A stretch of 53,436 nucleotides of DNA from Caldisericia bacterium (GTDB lineage: Bacteria > Caldisericota > Caldisericia > JAAYUI01): NCBI GenBank assembly GCA_017992475.1, contig JAGOOO010000008.1:1-53436 (forward strand). Reading direction: 5' to 3'. This document shows, piece after piece, positions 43,197 to 49,502 of this stretch (positions within the stretch are counted from its first letter, which is position 1; each line of letters starts with the position of its first letter). The notes under the pieces are model-generated. The model did not search any database, was not told the origin of the DNA, and saw only the letters and a program-made list of their open reading frames with translations. The position numbers and the translations under genes were made by a program.

Positions 43197-45439
43197 GGCC
43201 ACGGTATAACCACCTGTCTTTGCCCAATCGTTGCCAAGAGAGCTTTGTGTCCATTTGATTCAAGCGCATGGAGCGATGACACGTTTGCAAAATACCCTTT
43301 TACAAGGCCATATCGATCAACGATCCAGCAACTGGTCCCTGCATAAATGGCCAGATCATTCTGGTTCCCAAAAACCTGGGCCTCTTTCGGTGAACCCAAA
43401 CCAGGAAGTTTAATGCTCATTACTGGTGCCAATTCATGACTTCCAAGAAGCGTTACAGTATTATTGAGGATGACAAGTGCTCCCCAGGGCGAAGCTTTAA
43501 CCAGCACATCATCATATACCTTGACCCAAGTTGGTTTGAAATTGCCATTTGCATCGCTTTTGACTCCAGAAACAATTTTACCCTTCGGCAACACAAAAAC
43601 TCCACCTGGACATGCTTCACCGCCGATTGCCTCAGCCGCATCTTGCGGTTTTGATCTGGCGACAATTTGTTCACCTGTGTACAAATCAAACTGCAACTCA
43701 TAGGGAGAGACTTTGAAGTTCAAAAGAACAACAGGTTTTCCTTTTGCTGAAATTATTGTCGGTGGCTGACTTGGTACATTATCAACATATTTTTTCCAGA
43801 CAATTTTTCCGCTTGGATAAGCCACAGAAGCAATCTGGTGATCATTCCACATGATAAATGTACCCTTGGTGTCGAACCCTCCGTCAAAACAGACCCCTTT
43901 AGCCGGGAAAGGACCACTGAAATTTATCCAGCTACCTTCATAATATCTTGCTTTCTCATCTTCTTCGCCAGTTTTTATGGGTTTTGCATCCTGTGTGTCC
44001 AGAACGTGAACGTCTACAAAACCACTTCCATAGCCTTTTTGTATTGTCTGATATACAAAGATGGGCCAATTTTTCTTTGCAGAAACAGAAACACCCAAAA
44101 AATCAGCTTCATCCCAATAGTCAACATCGTGAGTAAATCTCTTTACTTCATTACCAGTAACTACAACAGCTTCCATGCCCTTTGGTATGGACAAGTTCGG
44201 TTGAACGGGACCCTTCCATACATGACCATAAAATTGTGAACCACCAGCTTGGAATTTTGGCGGACTCATTGGCAATGCAGATCCACTATAAAGCTTGTCA
44301 ATATCAATTTCTGATCCAGTCTCAAGGCTTATTGCAAAAGCGGTGGATCCAGGACCACCCCAGTTTAACCCTGGAGGAATACCTGCAGAACCATATACTT
44401 TCTCATCATCAGCACCAAGAATCATTGCAGGAAGTCCATTAAATGCCCTATCGAGTTTTGTTGCCCAAAGCTCTCTGCCTGTGATCAGATCAACACAATT
44501 TACATAGCTTGCCTGCGTGTTGAAAAGAAGTCTGCTGCCATCTGGCGAAACAGTAATGTTCCTTACATCATAAGGCAGGGGATACAGACCTTCACCAAAA
44601 TACAGGCACGGGCTGGTAATATTATCAGGCCAGGAGATAATAACTGGCTTGCCAACAGTAGGCAAAACAACATCGGTGCAAATTACCTGTGTTTGACCAG
44701 AAAAAAGGCATACCTTGTGATAGCCACCCTCAAGCAAAAGTCTTTTGGGGGAGGTGATTTCAATATTATCAATTTTCACCATAGCATATGACGGCAATGA
44801 TGAAACAATGAAGTTCTCTATTAGTTTTGATGATTTTTCTTCTGCAAGTGCAAGCTTTTCAAAATCGACGAAATGTTTTATTTCAGAAGACTCCGAAGAC
44901 AAAACTGAGGTCCGGCTTTCTGGGTATCCTGGTAATCTTAATATGGCCTCGTAATAGCCATAAGGTATGACTGTTTTTATTGGTGTTTTCCCTATAAGAA
45001 GTTCACCTTCTGTCTGATGATTCATGACAACCCAGGCTCCCTGGGGTTTGCTGTCTATTGTGCAACTTGCAACCTCGAGCATTTTTATTGTTTCTTTTGT
45101 TCCGTATTGCAGATCTATCCTTTCAGTCTGCTCGGTGATATAGAACACGGGTTTTACAGGCTTTACTGTGACCATGTGCTTGCCAATCTGAAGCTGTGGA
45201 AAAGAAAATTCTTTGCCAACCCCCATTGGTTTCCCATCCATAGAAAGTTCACCATCAACACCAAGCTCAATAACAAGCCCGGGTGCTGTAGGCCACACTC
45301 TCCATAGCATCCAAACTACGAGTATAAGAGCAATGGATAGTATTGATGTCCTGAACCAGAACATGCGTTTTCTGTGTTTTTCGGCCTCTTCCGGTTTGTG
45401 AACATGGGGCTTTTGCGGTTCATAGAGCGAGTACTGCAT
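43193..45439 (-). CDS. Membrane-anchored PEGA-domain protein with beta-propeller-like C-terminus (paralogue A)
   Basis: About 748 residues. A short cytoplasmic tail and a membrane helix (ILSIALILVVWMLW, roughly residues 33-50) are followed by PEGA-like modules (LSMDGKPMGVGKEFSFP; TIDSKPQGAWVVMNHQTEGELLIGKTP, cited in part) and a propeller-like region with WATKLDRAFNGLPAM and similar strands. Start is uncertain. ATG at 45439 is nine bases after a -10 box (leaderless model). TTG at 45475 would add 12 residues including RCNFC, which looks like half a zinc ribbon, but it lies inside the promoter. I prefer the ATG. It heads an operon with paralogue B and selD. Confidence 0.72.
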   Translation of the reverse strand: MQYSLYEPQKPHVHKPEEAEKHRKRMFWFRTSILSIALILVVWMLWRVWPTAPGLVIELGVDGELSMDGKPMGVGKEFSFPQLQIGKHMVTVKPVKPVFYITEQTERIDLQYGTKETIKMLEVASCTIDSKPQGAWVVMNHQTEGELLIGKTPIKTVIPYGYYEAILRLPGYPESRTSVLSSESSEIKHFVDFEKLALAEEKSSKLIENFIVSSLPSYAMVKIDNIEITSPKRLLLEGGYHKVCLFSGQTQVICTDVVLPTVGKPVIISWPDNITSPCLYFGEGLYPLPYDVRNITVSPDGSRLLFNTQASYVNCVDLITGRELWATKLDRAFNGLPAMILGADDEKVYGSAGIPPGLNWGGPGSTAFAISLETGSEIDIDKLYSGSALPMSPPKFQAGGSQFYGHVWKGPVQPNLSIPKGMEAVVVTGNEVKRFTHDVDYWDEADFLGVSVSAKKNWPIFVYQTIQKGYGSGFVDVHVLDTQDAKPIKTGEEDEKARYYEGSWINFSGPFPAKGVCFDGGFDTKGTFIMWNDHQIASVAYPSGKIVWKKYVDNVPSQPPTIISAKGKPVVLLNFKVSPYELQFDLYTGEQIVARSKPQDAAEAIGGEACPGGVFVLPKGKIVSGVKSDANGNFKPTWVKVYDDVLVKASPWGALVILNNTVTLLGSHELAPVMSIKLPGLGSPKEAQVFGNQNDLAIYAGTSCWIVDRYGLVKGYFANVSSLHALESNGHKALLATIGQRQVVIPWP

Positions 45440-45448
45440 GGAACAAAA

Positions 45449-45475
45449 ATTACATCTTGTTAGCGCTTGTATCAA
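45449..45475 (-). promoter_or_regulatory. Minus-strand half of an interleaved divergent promoter
   Basis: On the minus strand TTGATA (45470-45475) is followed after 15 nt by TGTAAT (45449-45454). Nine bases separate the -10 from the ATG at 45439. The spacer is short, but both boxes match at five of six positions. Confidence 0.45.
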
Positions 45476-45485
45476 GGCCTATAAT
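45457..45485 (+). promoter_or_regulatory. Plus-strand half of an interleaved divergent promoter
   Basis: TTGTTA (45457-45462), a 17-nt spacer, then a perfect TATAAT (45480-45485). Nine bases separate the -10 from ATG 45495, giving a leaderless or nearly leaderless transcript. Its boxes alternate with those of the minus-strand promoter. Confidence 0.7.
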
Positions 45486-45494
45486 CCAACTTGT

Positions 45495-46019
45495 ATGGAC
45501 AAAAAATTCAAAACAAAACCATTAGGTCACAGGATTACGCAATATTACACAATCTTGCTCTATTGCGCTGCTGGTTTCGCATTCTTTTCACCAGAAATGA
45601 TCCTAAAATCCGGCAACAAGATATTCTATACTCTACTAATCATTGCTGTAGCAATAGTCTTGACCTACGTCATGAGAGTTTTTAATAAAGAAGGCGTCAC
45701 AAGGGCCTGGGTTGATAAGGAAAACCTTAATCTAACTTACAATTCAATACCACTCAAAGACATCATAAGGCTGCAAAAAATACAGCGCCCCGGACTTTTT
45801 GGCCCCGAGTTCCAGATCTGGACGGACACGGTCAAACCAAAAGCCTCGATTGTCTTAAGCGAGCTTGTTGATCCAAATGGTCTTATTGATACCATCAAAG
45901 AAGCTGTCCCAGGCGCAGCATATAAAGAAGTAAGGGCGTCATATCACTTCCTTGATTGGGGTTTGCTTGTAAGCATTGCTCTTATAATTTGGCTCATCTA
46001 CGTGAGGGTCTTCGCTTGA
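45495..46019 (+). CDS. Membrane protein with PH-like central domain, tandem paralogue 1
   Basis: This 174-residue protein has two N-terminal helices (ITQYYTILLYCAAGFAFFS and FYTLLIIAVAIVLTYVM). A soluble beta-rich segment of about 70 residues (AWVDKENLNLTYNSIPLKD... IWTDTV) resembles a bacterial PH-like domain, and a C-terminal helix (LLVSIALIIWLIYV) follows. ATG 45495 is preferred over ATG 45438 because a consensus promoter sits between them. There is no ribosome site. It overlaps the next gene by four bases (TTGA), which encodes a protein of the same layout. No established function. Confidence 0.7.
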   Translation: MDKKFKTKPLGHRITQYYTILLYCAAGFAFFSPEMILKSGNKIFYTLLIIAVAIVLTYVMRVFNKEGVTRAWVDKENLNLTYNSIPLKDIIRLQKIQRPGLFGPEFQIWTDTVKPKASIVLSELVDPNGLIDTIKEAVPGAAYKEVRASYHFLDWGLLVSIALIIWLIYVRVFA

Positions 46020-46531
46020 AAGTAACGAGGGCAAGAGCCGGACTTCCTACATGGTTGTCATGGGCGTTATCACTTGTCCTGCCGGTAACACTTTTCTGGT
46101 TGCCAGAAAACATTCTCCAGCCAATACCAAGAATTGCCATTGCGATAGCTTCATTCTGTATAGTTTTTCCAATAACTACCATGCTTCCAAGAAGAAGATT
46201 GTTGCTGGCATTTGACGATTGCACAATCGAGACCTCAAGAAAATCTATTAGGGTACCCCAAGTTTCGCTGATCAGGCTCGCCGACTGTGGAAGGATTTCT
46301 GGCCTCAGAATGGATTTCTTTCTTTCTGGCCAGCCAAGGCAGGCATTCTCAATATGGCTTGATTCTGTCCATTCAAGCGAGGCGTTTATGGAAGAGGCAG
46401 CAAAACTGGCACCAATGTCGGTGGCAACCAGATCAAGGCAGAAATTTGGGCTGCTACAGGATTGGCTTGTTTGCGCATTGTTGACTGCACTTGTTGTGGG
46501 CATTGCCAATTATGTTTTGGGTTTGGGTTGA
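46016..46531 (+). CDS. Membrane protein with PH-like central domain, tandem paralogue 2
   Basis: This 171-residue protein has the same plan as its upstream neighbour. Two N-terminal helices (LSWALSLVLPVTLFWL; IAIAIASFCIVFPITTM) precede a soluble beta-rich middle (LLLAFDDCTIETSRKSIRVPQ) and a C-terminal helix (LVCALLTALVVGIANYVLG). The TTG start at 46016 overlaps the previous stop (TTGA), with GAGGG upstream. The frame is open further left inside the previous gene, but that part would not be membrane-compatible. The two products may form a heteromer. Function unknown. Confidence 0.7.
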   Translation: MKVTRARAGLPTWLSWALSLVLPVTLFWLPENILQPIPRIAIAIASFCIVFPITTMLPRRRLLLAFDDCTIETSRKSIRVPQVSLIRLADCGRISGLRMDFFLSGQPRQAFSIWLDSVHSSEAFMEEAAKLAPMSVATRSRQKFGLLQDWLVCALLTALVVGIANYVLGLG

Positions 46532-46555
46532 TAAAACCAGCAATCTTTCTATAAT
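46528..46555 (+). promoter_or_regulatory. Promoter of the structured RNA / DUF948 unit
   Basis: TTGATA (46528-46533, five of six), a 16-nt spacer, then a perfect TATAAT (46550-46555). The predicted start, near 46562, falls at the 5' end of the closing helix of the RNA element at 46564-46734. Confidence 0.7.
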
Positions 46556-46563
46556 CCAAATAC

Positions 46564-46734
46564 GCCCTGCGATGTGCGTGATTGTAAATGTTTACTGCTA
46601 ACAAGTGAACGATGGGGCAAGACAAACTCGGGCCTGTTGAGCCTTAAGTGGTTCACTGGATATGCCAGAGAAAGGTCTAAGCCCACTTAATTGAGGGTGC
46701 AGTGAACCCTTAAGCGACACGGCATATGTGGGGC
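46564..46734 (+). ncRNA. Candidate structured RNA of unknown class (6S-like or riboswitch-like leader)
   Basis: A 171-nt element between two genes. Closing helix P1: GCCCTGC/GTGGGGC (46564-46570 with 46728-46734), ATGTG/CATAT and CGTG/CACG, 16 pairs with two single-base bulges. P2: 46597-46603 with 46635-46642 (7 pairs, one bulge). P3: CTTAAG plus GGTTCACTG (46643-46658) pairs with 46700-46714, 15 pairs with one bulge. AGTGAAC occurs twice (46604-46610 and 46701-46707), and both can pair with GTTCACT (46651-46657), so P3 has a built-in competitor. A consensus promoter starts transcription at the P1 base, and P1 ends four bases before the AGGAGG of the DUF948 gene. It lacks tmRNA, SRP, RNase P and T-box hallmarks. 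Folding was done by eye. Confidence 0.6.
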
Positions 46735-46748
46735 CGTCAGGAGGACAA

Positions 46749-47210
46749 ATGCAGCAAATAGATACACTGCTTGCCCAAACAGAAAACGGGTTCCAGGGTT
46801 CTACGTACACTGTAGTGACACCAACAATGGAAATTGCCCTTTGGATACTGATTGGGCTTCTTGCCCTCAGCGCCATCGTAATAGTGGCCTACCTAGTACC
46901 CATGCTCCTGCAAATGAAGAGGACTCTCGATGAGGCAGAAAAAGCCGCAAAAAAACTTAATGAAGAAATACTCCCCTCGGTCGAGCAGATAGTAAAAGAA
47001 ACTGCCCCAACAGTCAGTATCGTAATGACGAGGGTCAACCAGGTAACACAATCAATGGACTCCGTTGTCACTGGCGTTAGTTCACTTCTGCAATTCGCAC
47101 CATATCTCCTCAAATCAGGAATACCAAAAACATTCGGGGTTTTATCGGGAATAATGTCTTTTCTGGGCAGGATAGGAAAAAGAAAAAATAAAGGAGGAAA
47201 ACATGAGTGA
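46749..47210 (+). CDS. DUF948-family membrane-anchored coiled-coil protein
   Basis: This 153-residue protein has a short N-terminal tail, one membrane helix (about residues 29-53, ALWILIGLLALSAIVIVAYL), then an amphipathic helical region (MKRTLDEAEKAAKKLNEEILP... VEQIVKETAPTV) typical of DUF948 proteins. It ends with a basic tail (RIGKRKNKGGKHE). DUF948 and YtxH genes are commonly neighbours in Firmicutes and related bacteria; their role is unknown. The ribosome site AGGAGG sits just after the structured RNA, which may control it. It overlaps the YtxH gene by eight bases. Confidence 0.85.
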   Translation: MQQIDTLLAQTENGFQGSTYTVVTPTMEIALWILIGLLALSAIVIVAYLVPMLLQMKRTLDEAEKAAKKLNEEILPSVEQIVKETAPTVSIVMTRVNQVTQSMDSVVTGVSSLLQFAPYLLKSGIPKTFGVLSGIMSFLGRIGKRKNKGGKHE

Positions 47211-47442
47211 AAAAGACACAGGGTTTTTTGCAGGAATCGTACTAGGTTCTGCAATTGGTTTTCTGCTGGGGGTACTCTTCGCGCCAGCTTCAGGTGAGCA
47301 AACAAGAAAAGTAATAAAAGACAAGTCTGAGGAGCTCACAGAAGACTTCAAGTTCAAAACACAGGAACTCGTTGACAGAGTAAAAGACTCCCTCAAAAAA
47401 GGCAGCGAGAAGGTCCAAGAAGCCGTAGACGAGCTTCACTAA
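47203..47442 (+). CDS. YtxH-domain small membrane protein
   Basis: This 79-residue protein has one glycine-rich N-terminal membrane helix (FFAGIVLGSAIGFLLGVLFAP) followed by the YtxH signature PASGEQTRKVIKDK and a charged coiled-coil tail. Its genomic pairing with a DUF948 gene supports the assignment. GGAGG precedes the ATG within the end of the upstream gene. In Bacillus ytxH belongs to stress-related regulons; here only the shared family is certain. Confidence 0.88.
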   Translation: MSEKDTGFFAGIVLGSAIGFLLGVLFAPASGEQTRKVIKDKSEELTEDFKFKTQELVDRVKDSLKKGSEKVQEAVDELH

Positions 47443-47451
47443 ACAGGTAAA

Positions 47452-48699
47452 ATGCTTGTAATAACGCGCGGGGAGCTTAATCACTACTTTAAGATATTGC
47501 TCGGGGTCCTTGCCCCAATCATGGCAATATTCCTCATCTACATACTCTTTACCAAACTGAGCCCGGTTATAGTTCTATTTGTTTCCTCCTTGGTCTTTGT
47601 TTTTGTTGCAAGGCCACTCGTGGAGTTCTTCAATCATGGAAAAATCAGACTACCCAAAGGCAAAGAGTTGCATTTGAAGCTCCCCCGCATTGTTGCAGTG
47701 CTTCTTGTATATCTATTGATCATTTGTCTGTTTGTTGTAGTTTTGGTGCCAGCTTTCCAGGCACTCATAGGACAAGCCAAAACACTTTCAGAAGCTTTCA
47801 GTAGCACCAATCTTAAGATCCTCAAGGAAACTGTCACCGACTGGCTGAGCAGCCTAACAAATGGTGTGAGTCCGGAAACCCTCAACACAGCCCTAAATTC
47901 GGTTTTCGAAAAACTGCAATCTTCGTTGGGCGCAATATCAGGATTCATCGTCAAAGGGCTCGCAGACATAGCAACCGCTGCTGCCGGGATTCTTTTTCAG
48001 GCTTTTATCATCCTCATTATTTCAACTTTTTTCTTGCTGGATTGGAGATACATCAATGCAGCAATGTTTGCTATGCTGCCAAACAACACTTCAAGAAATA
48101 ACATAAAAAAATTATTTGCTTCCATTTATACCCAAATCTGGACATATGTAAAAACACAATTTTTGCTTTCCCTTTTTACTGGCACCATGATAAGTTTGTT
48201 GTGTTTTATTCTTGGTATACCTTCTGCCCTGATAATAGGCATAATCGTTGCTCTCGGTGAAATGGTGCCATACATTGGTCCACTTTTCTCATTCTCAATA
48301 GGTACTTTGCTTGCCGCTGTTGCAGCGCTCCCAACACCAATTAATCCTAGTGGTTCCTTTTACATTCTTATTTGGTATGTGATTGGATTTCTTGCCATCG
48401 AACAGGGCCTTACCCAGGCCATTGCAACCCCAGTGCTTGCAAAAAAAGCACAGACACACCCACTTCTTGTCATCATTGTAATGTTTTCTTTCTACAATCT
48501 TTTTGGGCCATTGTCGGTTTTGCTTGCAGTGCCTTTCCTGGTAACCCTAAAAGCAATGTTTGCTTACCTGACATCTGAAAACAAGCTTTTCAAGAGGCTT
48601 GGGATTGACCTTGAGTCCTATTACCAATCCAATGCCACCTCACCACTTATAGCCAGGCTAAGGCGTCCTTTCTCAACAAAGGGCCCTCTCTCAAAATGA
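47452..48699 (+). CDS. AI-2E family (PerM/TqsA-type) transporter
   Basis: This 415-residue polytopic protein has the AI-2E transporter pattern: two N-terminal helices, a soluble segment (QALIGQAKTLSEAFSSTNLK... LNTALNSVFEKLQ), then a helix cluster with GIPSALIIGIIVALGEMVPYIGP. The late block TPVLAKKAQTHPLLVIIVMF and FGPLSVLLAVPF are the family's most conserved parts. Such proteins export autoinducer-2, sodium/proton or unknown solutes; the name does not prove AI-2 transport. The start is ATG 47452 with AGGT upstream; its stop overlaps the HAD gene as ATGA. Confidence 0.9.
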   Translation: MLVITRGELNHYFKILLGVLAPIMAIFLIYILFTKLSPVIVLFVSSLVFVFVARPLVEFFNHGKIRLPKGKELHLKLPRIVAVLLVYLLIICLFVVVLVPAFQALIGQAKTLSEAFSSTNLKILKETVTDWLSSLTNGVSPETLNTALNSVFEKLQSSLGAISGFIVKGLADIATAAAGILFQAFIILIISTFFLLDWRYINAAMFAMLPNNTSRNNIKKLFASIYTQIWTYVKTQFLLSLFTGTMISLLCFILGIPSALIIGIIVALGEMVPYIGPLFSFSIGTLLAAVAALPTPINPSGSFYILIWYVIGFLAIEQGLTQAIATPVLAKKAQTHPLLVIIVMFSFYNLFGPLSVLLAVPFLVTLKAMFAYLTSENKLFKRLGIDLESYYQSNATSPLIARLRRPFSTKGPLSK

Positions 48700-49502
48700 T
48701 GGAAATGGTCTGCCTTGATCTGGATGGTACTCTTTTGCCACCCACAGGCCCTATGACTGAAAGAAACATAGAATGTTTAAGGGATGCCCATAAAAAAGGC
48801 GTCAAGATTGTGATTGCCTCAGGAAGGCGCTTCGGATCCATTGAGCCACATGCAAGACAATTGGGATTCAATATGCCAATAATCGCCTACTCCGGAGCGT
48901 GGGTCAAAAACCTCGATGATGAAGAACCGACAATAAAAAGCAATACCCCTTGGGAACCAACTGTAGAATTAATAAAAAAGCTAAAGGGGAATGTCGATTT
49001 AATAGGCATTTATGTCGATGATATGCTATATCTTGATGATGCAAATGAATATTCCGAGAGATATGAAAAAAGAGTCTCATTAAAAGCTGTTCTGGTCGAT
49101 AATCTCTCAGAACATTTCGAAAACAAAAAACAGGACATCACCAAAATGTTGGTCGTTGAGAACAAAACTGACTACTTGGACAGTATTTATACACAGATGA
49201 AAAAAGAGTATGCTGGGATGCTGGATTTTGTTCTTTCATGGTCAACATTCATGGAAGTCGGAACTGTGGGCGTCTCAAAAGGTGGGGCACTCTCGGTTTG
49301 GGCAGAACAGAATGGCATTGATCTTTCAAGATCAGTGGCGTTTGGTGACCAGGAGAACGACCTCTCCACATTTGGTGTATGCGGGGTGTCTGTTGCAATG
49401 GGAAATGCAACAGATCAGGTCAAGGAAATGGCCAATATAGTCGCCCCGCCAAACTCCGAAGATGGAGTGGCCCAGGTACTAGAGAGGATGCTCGCTTGCT
49501 AA
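48696..49502 (+). CDS. HAD-superfamily hydrolase, Cof-type
   Basis: This 268-residue sugar-phosphate-type phosphatase has motif I DLDGTLLPP (catalytic Asp8), motif II in IASGRR, a type IIB cap, the Lys in SKGGAL, and motif III FGDQENDLS. This is the Cof/YbiV group that dephosphorylates sugar phosphates, nucleotides or pyridoxal phosphate. The exact substrate cannot be read from sequence. The start overlaps the AI-2E-family gene (ATGA) and the stop overlaps the next start (TAATG). Confidence 0.92.
   Translation: MMEMVCLDLDGTLLPPTGPMTERNIECLRDAHKKGVKIVIASGRRFGSIEPHARQLGFNMPIIAYSGAWVKNLDDEEPTIKSNTPWEPTVELIKKLKGNVDLIGIYVDDMLYLDDANEYSERYEKRVSLKAVLVDNLSEHFENKKQDITKMLVVENKTDYLDSIYTQMKKEYAGMLDFVLSWSTFMEVGTVGVSKGGALSVWAEQNGIDLSRSVAFGDQENDLSTFGVCGVSVAMGNATDQVKEMANIVAPPNSEDGVAQVLERMLAC

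Noticed and set aside
45440-45475. Zinc-ribbon N-terminus (RCNFC) on the PEGA protein from TTG 45475
   Set aside because: Only one CxxC is present, TTG has no ribosome site, and the segment lies within both divergent promoters. Kept as an alternative start, not as a domain call.
45956-46015. Upstream extension of the second tandem membrane protein (CKHC-containing)
   Set aside because: It lies inside the last helix of the previous gene and the TTG at 46016 overlaps that gene's stop as in a coupled pair.
46564-46734. Assignment of the structured RNA to tmRNA, SRP RNA, RNase P or T-box
   Set aside because: No tRNA-like ends, no GGAAGCAGCC-type SRP tetraloop region, no RNase P core motifs and no AGGGTGG antiterminator box. 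6S remains possible but the asymmetrical layout is not typical.
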